Shown here in pieces: positions 44,242 through 53,432 of a DNA stretch of 53,501 bases; position 1 is the stretch's first letter, and every line of letters starts with the position of its first letter. This DNA is from an uncultured Clostridia bacterium (GTDB lineage Bacteria; Bacillota; Clostridia; Monoglobales; Monoglobaceae). The notes below the pieces were generated by a model that was given only the letters and a program-made list of their open reading frames with translations, did no database searches and was not told where the DNA came from. The stretch covers positions 1-53,501 of the forward strand of contig CAKSFQ010000017.1 of assembly GCA_934454115.1 (NCBI GenBank), read 5' to 3'. A program made the position numbers and the translations under genes.

Positions 44242-45589
44242 GGTTTTCGCTCCAGTCTGTAAACATGGTATATTCGCCAATCCAGGTCAAATACTCATAT
44301 CCGACCGCACCGTTTCTGTGCTTGGCAAAGTTGCATTTCGCCTTATTGGGTTCCTCGGCATCCTCGTGATAATAGCCGTCCCGATGCAAAAACATAACCA
44401 TATCCGCATCCTGCTCGATCGCACCGGAATCACGCAGATCGCTGAGCAACGGCTCTCTCTTTTCCTTATCGGAGGCACGGCTCAACTGCGACAGTGCAAT
44501 AATCGGAATATTTAAATCGTTTGCCAAAATCTTCAAGGTGCGGGAAATCTCGGATATCTCATTCTGGCGGTTACCGCCGCGGCCACTGCCCGTAATCAGC
44601 TGCAAATAGTCGATCACTACAAGATCCACCCCTCGATCCAGCATCAGCTCCCGGCAGCGTGCACCGATCTCGCTGACAGTGATACTGGAGGTATCGTCTA
44701 CATAAATGCCCGCATCGCCAAGCGCCGCAACTGCATTTCCAATCTTTCCCCACTCCTCATCCTTGATCTCGCCTTTTTTGATGCGCTCGGCGCTGATCTT
44801 TGCCTCAGCGCTGATAAGACGGTTCACAAGCTGTGCAGACGGCATCTCCAAGCTGAAAATGGCTACGTTCTTCTTTGCCTTTACGGCCACGTTTTGCGCA
44901 ATGTTGAGCGCAAAGCTTGTCTTACCCATTGCCGGCCGCGCCGCCAGAATAATCAACTCCGCCGCATGCAGCCCGGAGGTTCGCCGGTCAATATCAATAA
45001 ACCCGGTTGGAATCCCGGTGATTTTATCCTGTTTTTTGCTGAGCATCTCCAAGTGTTCCAGGCTCTCCGTCAGATACCGGCTGATATGCACCAGTCCCTT
45101 GCTGCTGCGATCCTGCGAAATTTTAATCACATCGTCCTGCAATGCCGCAATGATCGCATCCGTATCCTCGTCGCCGCGGTAACACTGGCCGCGCACCGTA
45201 TCGGCGATATGAATCAGGCGGCGCTTGACCGCCTTATCCTTAACAATGCCGGCATAGTAGCTGACGCTGTCCGTGGACGGAACCAGATTGGCAACCTCAA
45301 CGATAAATTCAATACCGCCGATTTTTTCAAGACTGCCGCGCAGGGTCAAATGCTCCTTTAAGGTAACCAGATCAATCGGCTTTCCCATATTATAAAGCTC
45401 AATGATCGCCTCAAAAAGCTCCCGATGGCGGTCAATATAAAAATCCTCGCCGCGCACCAGTTCCAGCACCGAAGGAATGCAATCCCGGTCTAAATAGATT
45501 GCCCCAAGCACGGATTGCTCTGCCTCATTGCTAAATGGCATGGAAAAATCGGCGTTCTCCGTCGGAGCGGTTAAATTCTCCTCATACAT
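44231..45589 (-). CDS. dnaB: Replicative DNA helicase DnaB
   Basis: 452 residues. Hexameric 5'-3' helicase at the replication fork (called DnaC in Bacillus). The N-terminal domain (about 15-120, NEAEQSVLGAIYLD) contacts primase; the RecA-like domain has ARPAMGKTSFALN (Walker A), SLEMPSAQLVNRL, VVIDYLQLI (Walker B) and LSQLSRASDKEKREPLLSDLRDSGAIEQDAD. It follows rplI by 24 bases, the usual Firmicutes order. Confidence 0.97.
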   Translation of the reverse strand: MYEENLTAPTENADFSMPFSNEAEQSVLGAIYLDRDCIPSVLELVRGEDFYIDRHRELFEAIIELYNMGKPIDLVTLKEHLTLRGSLEKIGGIEFIVEVANLVPSTDSVSYYAGIVKDKAVKRRLIHIADTVRGQCYRGDEDTDAIIAALQDDVIKISQDRSSKGLVHISRYLTESLEHLEMLSKKQDKITGIPTGFIDIDRRTSGLHAAELIILAARPAMGKTSFALNIAQNVAVKAKKNVAIFSLEMPSAQLVNRLISAEAKISAERIKKGEIKDEEWGKIGNAVAALGDAGIYVDDTSSITVSEIGARCRELMLDRGVDLVVIDYLQLITGSGRGGNRQNEISEISRTLKILANDLNIPIIALSQLSRASDKEKREPLLSDLRDSGAIEQDADMVMFLHRDGYYHEDAEEPNKAKCNFAKHRNGAVGYEYLTWIGEYTMFTDWSENHAM

Positions 45590-45613
45590 GGTATCTCACC
45601 CGTCTTCTTCAAA

Positions 45614-46060
45614 CTACGCTTCCGTTACCTCAACCTTAAAGGTACCCACGATTTTGGGGTACAAAGTCACCTGCACCTCACGGATGCCGCAAGTCTTGAT
45701 GCCATCCGGCAGATCAATCTTACGCTTGTCAACATCAATATTATACTGTTCCTTCAACGCTTTTGCAACATCCTTTGAGGTGATCGAGCCAAACAGTCTC
45801 CCCTCCTTGCCGGCCTTGGCAGTCAACTTTACCTTGACCTCCTTCATCCGCTCGGCAATATTGGACGCCTTTAACTCTTCTTGATTGCGCTTATACTGTT
45901 CCGCGCCGCGCTTACCCTCCAGTTCATTAAGCGCCTGCTTGGTTGCAAGCTTTGCAAGTCCCTTGGGAAGCAAAAAGTTATTTGCATATCCGTCACTGAC
46001 GTTAATCAGATCGCCCTTCTTTCCCTGTGCCTTTACATCCTGCAATAAAATAACTTTCAT
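45614..46060 (-). CDS. rplI: 50S ribosomal protein L9
   Basis: 148 residues from the ATG at 46060 ([17 protein letters not shown]), GAGAGGA upstream. L9 binds 23S rRNA through its N domain (1-50, with [13 protein letters not shown]) and has a long connecting helix and a C-terminal domain (about 80-148). It sits between gdpP and dnaB. Confidence 0.97.
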   Translation of the reverse strand: MKVILLQDVKAQGKKGDLINVSDGYANNFLLPKGLAKLATKQALNELEGKRGAEQYKRNQEELKASNIAERMKEVKVKLTAKAGKEGRLFGSITSKDVAKALKEQYNIDVDKRKIDLPDGIKTCGIREVQVTLYPKIVGTFKVEVTEA

Positions 46061-46112
46061 GATCGGATCCTCTCTTTCTCTATGGCTACGTCTTTGATTA
46101 TGTCTTTTGTCT

Positions 46113-48158
46113 CTACCTTGCCTTTGTGCGGTTTTCTTCAAAGACCACCTCGTCAATCGCACTGCAAAGCTCTGCCTCGGCAAGGCTTAGATTGTTATTA
46201 CTCAGCTGCGCACCAGCAATCGTAATATGACCGCCGCCGCCCAGTTTTTCCAGTATTACCTGCACATTGATCGAACCTAAAGAACGGCCGCTGATAATGA
46301 TACGGTTGCCGTCTGCGGCAAGCACAAAGGCTGCCTCAATACCGCGGATCCCCAAAAGCTCATCCGCTGCCTGGGCAACAACCAGCTGCATATCTGTGCC
46401 GCGTTCGCTACACAGTGCAATCGCAATGTTACTGCGATAGATTTTTGCATGGCTGATAATGCGGGAACGCTGAATATACGTGTTTAAATCACTGCGGAAA
46501 AGCCGCTTGACATTAACCGGATCAACCCCAAGGCGGCGCAGATAGGATGCGGCCTCAAAGGTACGCACCCCTGTTTTAAAGGTAAACCCCTTGGTGTCCA
46601 AATAAATACCGCTGTAAAGAGCCTCTGCCTCATAGGGCTCTAAGGCGCTGTCACTGTCAATGTAGGGAATCAGCTCGGTCACCATCTCGCTGGAGGACGA
46701 TACATACGGCTCGTGATAGCTGAGCACCGTTTCTTCAATAAATTCCTCGCCGCGGCGATGATGGTCGATCAGCACCACGTTTTGGATATTCTTGAGTACG
46801 CTCGGATATTCCACAATGCTGGGGCGGTGAGTGTCCACCACAATCAGCAGCGTCTTTTCATCGATAAGATCCAGCGCGCGCGTCTCGCCGATGATGCGCT
46901 CCCGATACTCGTCATGTTCTAACAAACAGTCTAAAATGATGCGAACATTATTATGCACACGATCCATTGCAATGTAAACATCCACTTTTTTATCACGTAA
47001 AATCCGAAACAGGCCAACAGCCGCACCAAGACTGTCCGCATCCGCGTTGCTGTGCCCCATAATGATGACGCGGGAAGACTGCTCCGCCAAATCCCGCAGA
47101 CTGTGTGCAACCACACGCGCCTTGACCTTGGTACTCTTTTCCACCTCACGGCTCTTTGCACCGTAAAACTGGAACCCGACCGCCGTCTTTACGACTACCT
47201 GGTCGCCGCCGCGGCCGAGCGCCATTTCCAACGCTACGGCAGCCAGCTGCTCATTCTCGCGCAGTGTGTCCTTGGACTGGCCGACGCCAATGCTGAAGGT
47301 GGCCGGAATCCGGTTCCCCTGCTGCACCTTTTTTACCTCGTCCAAAATAGTGAACTTCTCCTGCATGAGCGGCGCAAACCTTGCCGCCTCAAACAGAATC
47401 ATGAACTTATCACGTTCATAGCGCACAGCAACGCCGCCGCCGCGTTCTACCCAGGCATTGACACAGTGCTCAATCTGACCCACCAAGGAACCGTGACTGC
47501 TGTTCGGCGTGCTCTTGATGACCTCGTCATAATTATCAATCACTGCGGCACAGACCACGATCTTTTTATCTTCTATCTGCCTCAGAAGCTGCTTTTGTGC
47601 CGACACATCCACAAAGTAGATGCTAAGCAGCTGCATTCTCTTTTCTTCCTGACGAACCGAAACCATCCGTCCCGTCACAATATAATTTCTGTCGCGAAAG
47701 GCATATTCCTCCGGGCTGGGGTCTCCGTCCTCGACAAATCGGCTGAACTGCAAATCCGGGAGAATATCCTGGATGTACTCGCCGAAAAAGTTTTCCCGCT
47801 TTCGGCCGGTCATCTCCAAAAAACGGTCGTTGTACCACTGAATCGCGCCGCCGGTGGTTGTCACCGCCATCGGCGCCGGAAAATTCAGCACGGCTGCCCG
47901 GGTTGCCGATTCACTGCAAAAGGAAAACTCACGCAGGGCAGCGGTCAGCTGCCTTGTTCGGCGGCGCATTGTCACAAAGCCGACGATTGCAAGCAAAACC
48001 GCCGCAAACATCTGTACGCAGCCCAAAACCCCGATCACCGTGCGAATCCGTATTCCCAGAATCAGAAACAAAAAACCAAAGATAAACAATATCCCCGACA
48101 GCAGCAGGTTATTCTTAGAAAATATGCGTTTTGCCAGATTTTCTAAACTATCATTCAT
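46113..48158 (-). CDS. gdpP: Cyclic-di-AMP phosphodiesterase GdpP (YybT family)
   Basis: 681 residues from the ATG at 48158. Hydrolyses c-di-AMP to pApA and so influences potassium balance, wall stress and beta-lactam tolerance. Two N-terminal transmembrane segments (about 15-60), a PAS domain (about 75-180), a degenerate GGDEF domain (about 190-330), then the DHH catalytic domain with [26 protein letters not shown] and [13 protein letters not shown], and a DHHA1 domain with [14 protein letters not shown]. All metal-binding motifs look intact. The start overlaps the yybS stop by 8 bases. Confidence 0.96.
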   Translation of the reverse strand: MNDSLENLAKRIFSKNNLLLSGILFIFGFLFLILGIRIRTVIGVLGCVQMFAAVLLAIVGFVTMRRRTRQLTAALREFSFCSESATRAAVLNFPAPMAVTTTGGAIQWYNDRFLEMTGRKRENFFGEYIQDILPDLQFSRFVEDGDPSPEEYAFRDRNYIVTGRMVSVRQEEKRMQLLSIYFVDVSAQKQLLRQIEDKKIVVCAAVIDNYDEVIKSTPNSSHGSLVGQIEHCVNAWVERGGGVAVRYERDKFMILFEAARFAPLMQEKFTILDEVKKVQQGNRIPATFSIGVGQSKDTLRENEQLAAVALEMALGRGGDQVVVKTAVGFQFYGAKSREVEKSTKVKARVVAHSLRDLAEQSSRVIIMGHSNADADSLGAAVGLFRILRDKKVDVYIAMDRVHNNVRIILDCLLEHDEYRERIIGETRALDLIDEKTLLIVVDTHRPSIVEYPSVLKNIQNVVLIDHHRRGEEFIEETVLSYHEPYVSSSSEMVTELIPYIDSDSALEPYEAEALYSGIYLDTKGFTFKTGVRTFEAASYLRRLGVDPVNVKRLFRSDLNTYIQRSRIISHAKIYRSNIAIALCSERGTDMQLVVAQAADELLGIRGIEAAFVLAADGNRIIISGRSLGSINVQVILEKLGGGGHITIAGAQLSNNNLSLAEAELCSAIDEVVFEENRTKAR

Positions 48159-49155
48159 GTCCCACACGCTCCTCACCCGTCTTGTGCAAGTGCCTGAAGT
48201 CAAAGATGCCGTCAATCATTCCCAGAATACAAAGCCCCTGCAACACCAAAGACATCAATACATATCCGATCAAAAATGCCGCAAAATAGATTCCAAACCT
48301 CGCATATCCGGACGGGACCTTGCTGCAAAGCTTAAAATCAATCAGCGACAGGCCGCAAACGGCGAAATACACGTAAAGCAACGCTACCAAATTTTTGAGT
48401 GCGGCCGTTGGCACGGTTGCGTCCTGCGAAAAGCTTGTTACAATAAACATCAGCATCGCCGCATAACACATAGATCTTGGCGCGCTGAAAAGGCAAAACG
48501 GCCGGTACGGGATCCGAATCTGCCGTACCCTGCGCAACAGAAAGCTCCCTGCCGCAAGCATTCCTACCGCGATCAGCACCGATGCCGCAACCAAAAAGGT
48601 CGGTATATACAAGAAGATATAGTTTTGCACCTGTTCAAACAACTGGTTCCAAAGAATACTGACCGTTTGCGCCTGAGAACCGCTCTTTTGGAGCAATGTC
48701 TGCAACATCGGATCGAGCGCATTTTTGGTTTGTGCAATCGACTGCGAAATGATATCCTCAATACCGTGGCCGCCGGCGCTTGCATTCCATAAAATCAGCT
48801 GCAGCAAGATGCCAAACAGCGCCGCCGCCGATGCAGCCGCAACGGTTCTTAAAAACCCGCGTTTTTTTGCCGTTGCAAAACCAATCACCACGCCCGGCAG
48901 AAGATTCATAATACCGCCAAGCACCGCGGCAAGAATATTTCCCGTAAATAAAAAAACCAAAAGAATCGCCGCAACAGCAGCCGTGGCCGAAAGCTTTGTA
49001 CCGAACCGAATTCCCAAATCCATCATAGGGATTCCGGCCGCAAGCAGCGTGATAATGCCAAGCGGCGGCGCCACATTTCCGATGATCATCAAAAGCGCGG
49101 AAAGCGCCGCGCAAACCGCTCCGTTTGCAATCGCCTTCGCATTCTTATTTTTCAT
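48151..49155 (-). CDS. yybS: DUF2232 membrane protein, YybS-like
   Basis: 334 residues from the ATG at 49155, overlapping the upstream gene by 11 bases. About eight transmembrane segments; the early part (GAVCAALSALLMIIGNVAPPLGIITLLAAGIPMM) resembles substrate-binding subunits of ECF-type transporters, and family members precede gdpP in many Firmicutes. The transported or sensed molecule is unknown. The FLYIPTFLVAASVLIAVGMLAAG and YFAAFLIGYVLMSLVLQGL segments lie toward the C-terminus. Confidence 0.85.
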   Translation of the reverse strand: MKNKNAKAIANGAVCAALSALLMIIGNVAPPLGIITLLAAGIPMMDLGIRFGTKLSATAAVAAILLVFLFTGNILAAVLGGIMNLLPGVVIGFATAKKRGFLRTVAAASAAALFGILLQLILWNASAGGHGIEDIISQSIAQTKNALDPMLQTLLQKSGSQAQTVSILWNQLFEQVQNYIFLYIPTFLVAASVLIAVGMLAAGSFLLRRVRQIRIPYRPFCLFSAPRSMCYAAMLMFIVTSFSQDATVPTAALKNLVALLYVYFAVCGLSLIDFKLCSKVPSGYARFGIYFAAFLIGYVLMSLVLQGLCILGMIDGIFDFRHLHKTGEERVGHE

Positions 49156-49471
49156 AGACTTCCCTCTCTCCGGCAAGGCATCCAAGCAGTGCGCTGAGAT
49201 CGCCAAAACGCCGCTCCAAGATATGGCCGCCCTCGATTCCTTCCCTGAGCATTGCCTTCATATCATCTGTGATGTCATCAAAGTCCAGCCCCAAACGGCT
49301 GCACAAAAGATAGATTTTTGTAATGAGGCGGGCCGCATCCTCCGTTAAATCCTCTCTGGTCTCTTTGTCCGCCTCCGCCGAGATATCCCCAAACAGATCC
49401 GTCACATTCTGAAGAATTTCAACCTTGAGCAATTCCACCGCTTTGATGTTATTGGCAATATCGATCTCCAT
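49145..49471 (-). CDS. MazG-like family small protein
   Basis: 108 residues from the ATG at 49471, GGAGG 7 bases upstream. All-helical, with ANNIKAVELLKVEILQNVTDLFGDI and AARLITKIYLLCSRLGLDFDDITDDMK like the short MazG-like proteins of Clostridia. Typical MazG nucleotide hydrolases use an ExxE-x12-ExxD metal site; I cannot see a full one here, so activity is doubtful. It opens the operon that continues with yybS, gdpP and rplI. Confidence 0.6.
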   Translation of the reverse strand: MEIDIANNIKAVELLKVEILQNVTDLFGDISAEADKETREDLTEDAARLITKIYLLCSRLGLDFDDITDDMKAMLREGIEGGHILERRFGDLSALLGCLAGEREVYEK

Positions 49472-49528
49472 CACCCTGCCTCCTTCATTCTGACGCCGTG
49501 TTCGAGATACACTCCCGGCTATTCTATT

Positions 49529-49557
49529 ATAATAGCAAAAAAATGTGCTGATTTCAA
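49529..49557 (-). promoter_or_regulatory. Promoter of the MazG-like-yybS-gdpP-rplI-dnaB operon
   Basis: On the minus strand: -35 TTGAAA (49557-49552), 17-base spacer, -10 TATTAT (49534-49529). A TATAAT overlaps 3 bases downstream. Confidence 0.65.
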
Positions 49558-49666
49558 CTATATTTTCAATAAAAAGGGTAAAATTTTTTTAACAATCCTG
49601 GTGATTTCGTCTCATTTTGCGAAAACCCCTTCTAATATGCCCGTAAATACGCATTTTTTCGAAACT

Positions 49667-49695
49667 TTCACGCGTCCATGTTTTTTTCATATACT
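49667..49695 (+). promoter_or_regulatory. Likely promoter of feoAB
   Basis: -10 TATACT (49690-49695), 17-base spacer, weak -35 TTCACG (49667-49672). No clear Fur or DtxR operator was recognised around it. Confidence 0.4.
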
Positions 49696-49729
49696 GCAAA
49701 TAGAGACTATAAAAAGGAGGGTGGCAACC

Positions 49730-49981
49730 TTGCAATATCAAACCCTTGAAAGTCTTCCTCTTTCCCGGGAGGCTTACATATACCGGCTAAACTCTGCCGG
49801 AGAAGGCCGCAGAAGGCTTTTGGATTTAGGCTTTTCGGTCGGAAGCCCCGTTGTGGCGCTGTTTCGCAGTCCGTTTGGCAACCTGACGGCCTATCGAATT
49901 ATGGGAAGCATCATCGCGTTGCGTCCGGAGGACGCGAGCCAGATTCTGATTTGTCTCCCAAAAAGGGAGGCGTTTTTATGA
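49730..49981 (+). CDS. feoA: Ferrous iron transport protein A, with a TTG start
   Basis: 83 residues. SH3-like FeoA domain: LESLPLSREAYIYRLNSAGEGRRRLLDLGFSVGSPV then LRPEDASQILI. The only start with good spacing is the TTG at 49730, nine bases after AGGAGG (49715-49720); the in-frame GTG at 49721 abuts that site and ATGs further up have no support and would precede the promoter. FeoA assists the FeoB channel. Its TGA overlaps the feoB ATG (ATGA). Confidence 0.9.
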   Translation: MQYQTLESLPLSREAYIYRLNSAGEGRRRLLDLGFSVGSPVVALFRSPFGNLTAYRIMGSIIALRPEDASQILICLPKREAFL

Positions 49982-52065
49982 CCGCACCGCAGCGTATCAT
50001 CTTTGCCGGAAACCCTAACGTCGGAAAAAGCACCGTTTTTAACGCGCTGACAGGGCTAAAGCAACATACCGGAAACTGGACCGGAAAAACCGTCAAACTC
50101 GCCTCCGGCACGTTTTGCGTCCACGACCGCTGCTACGAACTCTGGGATCTTCCCGGCACCTACTCCATCATCTCCAATTCACCGGAGGAAGAAGTCGCAC
50201 GGGATGCCATTTGTTTTCAGGATGCTGCGTACACCGTCATTGTCGCCGATGCGACCTGCCTTGCGCGCAATTTAAATCTGGTGCTGCAAATTTTAGAGAT
50301 CACACCGCGCGCCGTGCTCTGCGTGAATCTGCTGGATGAGGCAAAGCGAAAAAGCATCCGCATCGACCTTGACGCGCTCCGCCGCAGGCTCTCAATCCCG
50401 GTCATCGGCATCACCGCCAGAAACCGCACGGATATCCGCCGCCTGAAAAAATTTTTAGCCGGGATCGGGGATCGCGATTTTCCGATTCCAAGCACACCGC
50501 CGGTTCGCTACTGCGCACCGCTGGAAGCCGCCATCGAGGCGATGGAACAGACGCTCTCTCATTTAACCTTTGACCGATTCAGCCGCCGGTTTATGGCGGT
50601 AAAGCTGCTGGATAATGACCTGAGCGCGGCAAAGCTGATGGATTATTTTGATTTGACCGCAGAGCAGCGAACCATCATTTTAAACGCCGCAAAGGCGCAG
50701 CAAAACGCGCTCTCCGCGCAGGGCATGCCGGCGGTTGCGCTGCGCGACGAAATTGTCGGCGCTCTGGTTGAGACCGCCCGGAATCTAACGGCGCTCTGCA
50801 CCCACGCATCTGCGGACAGTGACGCCGCAGCGCCGTCCGCGGCTGATCGGCTGCTGACCTCACGCCGATTCGGCATTCCGATCATGGTCGGTTTTTTGGG
50901 CGTATTGCTCTGGCTCACCATTTACGGCGCAAACCTTCCGACGCAGCTGCTTATGAATTTATTCAGCAACATAAAGCCCTATCTTGAAAGCATGCTCCAT
51001 GCCCTCTCGCTGCCGCCGGTTCTTGTCGGTCTTTTCATCGACGGCGTATACCAGACAACCGCATGGGTCACTGCCGTCATGCTGCCGCCGATGCTCATCT
51101 TCTTTCCGCTTTTTACCCTACTGGAGGATCTGGGCTTTCTGCCGCGGCTTGCCTTTAATTTAGACGGCTGCTTTCAGTCCGCCGGCTCCTGTGGACGGCA
51201 GGCGCTCACCATGTGCATGGGGCTTGGCTGCAACGCAGTCGGCGTCACCGGCTGCCGCATTATCAGCTCTAAGCGGCAGCGCATTGCCGCCATGCTCACC
51301 AACTGCTTTATCCCCTGCAACGGCCGCTTTTTTATGCTGATTACCCTGTCAACGCTGTTTATCGGCAATTTCTTTGTCCGTGGTATGCAATCGGTGTTTG
51401 CCGCTCTTTTTCTGCTGCTTTTGATTCTGATCGGCATCGTGATGACGCTGCTTGTTACAAAATTGCTGACCGGCTGCCTGAAAGAAAAAGCGGCGCCCCC
51501 GTTTTCTCTGGAGCTGCCGCCGTTTCGGCGTCCGCAGCTTGTCAAAACGCTGACGCGCGCACTGCTGGATCGGACGCTGCATGTCCTATCCCGCGCCGTA
51601 CGGGTTTCCGCCCCTGCCGGCGCCATCATCTGGCTGATGGCCAATATAGAGATCGGCGGCCAGAATCTCTTATCGCACTGTGCCTTGTTTTTTGATCCGT
51701 TTGCAAGGCTTTTGGGGCTGGACGGCATGATTCTTATGGCATTTCTGCTCGCACTGCCGGCCAACGAAATCGTTCTGCCGATTCTGCTCATGGGTTATCT
51801 CTCCACCGGGCAAATGATGGACGCCGCGAGCTTTCAGGGGCTTCATACTCTGCTTTTGGAAAACGGCTGGACCGTGCTGACCGCAATAAACGTCATGCTC
51901 TTTTCCCTGCTCCATTTTCCTTGTGCCACCACGCTTTGGACAATTCAAAAAGAAAGCGGAAGCACGGGCATAATGCTGCTTGGATTTTTGATTCCGACCG
52001 GCGTCGCGATACTTACCTGTATGCTGACAAACGGGCTCTGGCAGCTTGCTTCGATCATATTCTGA
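49978..52065 (+). CDS. feoB: Ferrous iron transport protein B
   Basis: 695 residues from the ATG at 49978, GGGAGG 8 bases upstream. Takes up Fe(II) across the membrane. N-terminal G domain with GNPNVGKST (10-18), the effector loop region GNWTGKTV, DLPGTYSI and NLLDEAKRK; a helical GDI-like domain follows (about 170-290), then the two Gate regions of the channel. The first Gate reads GLGCNAVGVTGCRII and LTNCFIPCNGRF, the cysteine-containing clostridial variant, rather than the GCNVPA and PCSAR forms of E. coli. Confidence 0.96.
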   Translation: MTAPQRIIFAGNPNVGKSTVFNALTGLKQHTGNWTGKTVKLASGTFCVHDRCYELWDLPGTYSIISNSPEEEVARDAICFQDAAYTVIVADATCLARNLNLVLQILEITPRAVLCVNLLDEAKRKSIRIDLDALRRRLSIPVIGITARNRTDIRRLKKFLAGIGDRDFPIPSTPPVRYCAPLEAAIEAMEQTLSHLTFDRFSRRFMAVKLLDNDLSAAKLMDYFDLTAEQRTIILNAAKAQQNALSAQGMPAVALRDEIVGALVETARNLTALCTHASADSDAAAPSAADRLLTSRRFGIPIMVGFLGVLLWLTIYGANLPTQLLMNLFSNIKPYLESMLHALSLPPVLVGLFIDGVYQTTAWVTAVMLPPMLIFFPLFTLLEDLGFLPRLAFNLDGCFQSAGSCGRQALTMCMGLGCNAVGVTGCRIISSKRQRIAAMLTNCFIPCNGRFFMLITLSTLFIGNFFVRGMQSVFAALFLLLLILIGIVMTLLVTKLLTGCLKEKAAPPFSLELPPFRRPQLVKTLTRALLDRTLHVLSRAVRVSAPAGAIIWLMANIEIGGQNLLSHCALFFDPFARLLGLDGMILMAFLLALPANEIVLPILLMGYLSTGQMMDAASFQGLHTLLLENGWTVLTAINVMLFSLLHFPCATTLWTIQKESGSTGIMLLGFLIPTGVAILTCMLTNGLWQLASIIF

Positions 52066-52103
52066 TACGCACAAAACCGCGGAAATCCGCGGTTTTGTGC
52101 GTA
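52066..52103. terminator. Bidirectional terminator between feoB and coaX
   Basis: A perfect 38-base palindrome: 18 bases (52066-52083) beginning TACGCACAAAACCGCGG pair with 52086-52103, two-base loop. AAAA and TTTT tracts in the arms serve both strands. It lies right after the feoB stop and before the coaX stop. Confidence 0.85.
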
Positions 52104-52106
52104 CAA

Positions 52107-52874
52107 TCAGCAATTTTTTTCATAAATCAGCCGCAGTCCGTCCAATGTCAGTCTGCGATCCACCACATCAATGGTTTCCGCCTCCTCCGCAGCAAAGCCG
52201 GCAAGACCGCCGGTTGCAATCACGCGGCAGTCCGGCTGCCCAAGCTTTGCGCGGATCCGTTCGACAATGCCGTCCGTCTGTGCAGCCAGAGCGTAAAAGG
52301 CGCCGGCCTGCATCGAACCGACCGTGGTTTTTCCGATCAGCGCCGGCGGCTTTTTGATCTCAATTCTCGGAAGCTTTGCCGCACGTTCAAAAAGGGCATC
52401 CATCGAAATCTTAAGTCCCGGCACAATCAGGCCGCCCAGATAATCGCCGCGCTGATCGACAACGCAAAAGGTTGTTGCCGTGCCGTAGTCCACCACAATC
52501 AGCGGCGCGCCGTATTTTTTTACGGCCGCTACGGCGTTTGCAATCTGGTCAGCGCCGACTTCCTTCGGATCATCGCAGCGGATATTCATCCCGGTTTTGA
52601 CGCCGGGCCCCACCTCCATGATTCTACAGCCGAAATACCGTTTTATCGCATTTTTCAGCGCGTGCATCACCGGCGGCACCACCGAGGACAAAATCACGGC
52701 GTCCACCGCCGTGGCGTCCAATTGCTCCGTCTTTAAAAACTGCAGCAGCAACACGCCGATCTCATCAGACGCACGGCTCTTTTCGGTTGCCATGCGCCAG
52801 CTTCTTCGCAGATTTTCGCCATCATACAGGGCAATCACCGTATTGGTATTTCCAACATCCATTGCAAGCAGCAT
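52107..52874 (-). CDS. coaX: Type III pantothenate kinase
   Basis: 255 residues, ASKHA fold. First step of coenzyme A synthesis; type III enzymes are not feedback-inhibited by CoA. DVGNTNTVIALY (phosphate loop) at the start, LSSVVPPVMHAL, GPGVKTGMNIRCDDPKEVGADQIAN (the pantothenate-site region), VVDYGTATTF, GGLIVPGLKISMDALFERAA, and VIATGGLAG near the end. AGGAGG lies upstream. It is 12 bases downstream of the phosphodiesterase gene. Confidence 0.96.
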   Translation of the reverse strand: MLLAMDVGNTNTVIALYDGENLRRSWRMATEKSRASDEIGVLLLQFLKTEQLDATAVDAVILSSVVPPVMHALKNAIKRYFGCRIMEVGPGVKTGMNIRCDDPKEVGADQIANAVAAVKKYGAPLIVVDYGTATTFCVVDQRGDYLGGLIVPGLKISMDALFERAAKLPRIEIKKPPALIGKTTVGSMQAGAFYALAAQTDGIVERIRAKLGQPDCRVIATGGLAGFAAEEAETIDVVDRRLTLDGLRLIYEKNC

Positions 52875-52886
52875 CTTATTTTCCTC

Positions 52887-53345
52887 CTAATTTTCCTTTA
52901 TGTTTACATCGATTTTCCCATCCGCAATCTCTATGACTGCATAGCTGTTCCGAGTGCTGCCGGGATTGATCATGAAAATCCCCTCATGCTCCTGCATATA
53001 AGCGCGGTGCGTGTGCCCAAAAATACAGATGTCCGCGCCCTTGCTTTTCGCCGCGCGCTCTAAATCGCGCAGCGACAGTTTTACATAGTACTGATGCCCA
53101 TGCGTCAAAAAAATCTTTTTTCCGCCAAAGAAAAACACCCTTTGATACGGGTCACAAAAGGCTGAAAAATCGTTGTTCCCCACCACGGCCTCCACCGCAA
53201 GATCAGGCCAGACCGCACGGAGATCATCCACATCCTGCTGCACATCGCCGGCATGAATCAAAAGATCAAACGGCGCTTCCTTTTCCACAATCCGCATAAT
53301 ACTGTTAAAATTTTTATGAGAATCACTCATCACAACCGCTTTCAT
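52887..53345 (-). CDS. YfcE/MJ0936-type metallophosphodiesterase
   Basis: 152 residues, calcineurin-like fold. Metal-binding motifs in order: MSDSHKN (5-11 or so), HAGDVQQD, VGNNDF, THGHQYYVK and FGHTHRAY, then NPGSTR. Family members hydrolyse phosphodiesters in vitro; their natural substrate is unknown. In many Firmicutes this gene (ysnB) follows rdgB. It has no membrane segment. Confidence 0.92.
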   Translation of the reverse strand: MKAVVMSDSHKNFNSIMRIVEKEAPFDLLIHAGDVQQDVDDLRAVWPDLAVEAVVGNNDFSAFCDPYQRVFFFGGKKIFLTHGHQYYVKLSLRDLERAAKSKGADICIFGHTHRAYMQEHEGIFMINPGSTRNSYAVIEIADGKIDVNIKEN

Positions 53346-53395
53346 GATGCGCTCCTACCCTTCTTCTCTTTCATACTTTAACCTGATGTTAGTAA

Positions 53396-53427
53396 TCCGA
53401 ACCCGCCTAAATCGGCGTAATTTCGGA
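53396..53427. repeat. Possible short copy of the palindrome-ended repeat (W)
   Basis: TCCGAA (53396-53401) and TTCGGA (53422-53427) bracket a 20-base interior with CCGCCTAAATCGG, reminiscent of the GCCTAAATGAT segment of copy Z. It could be an internally shortened member or a chance hairpin. Confidence 0.25.
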
Positions 53428-53432
53428 ATATT

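Noticed and set aside
47052..48146. A 364-codon plus-strand frame opposite gdpP
   Set aside because: The minus strand encodes a complete GdpP with all motifs; the antisense frame has no initiation signal and a composition of His, Gln and Arg typical of shadow frames.
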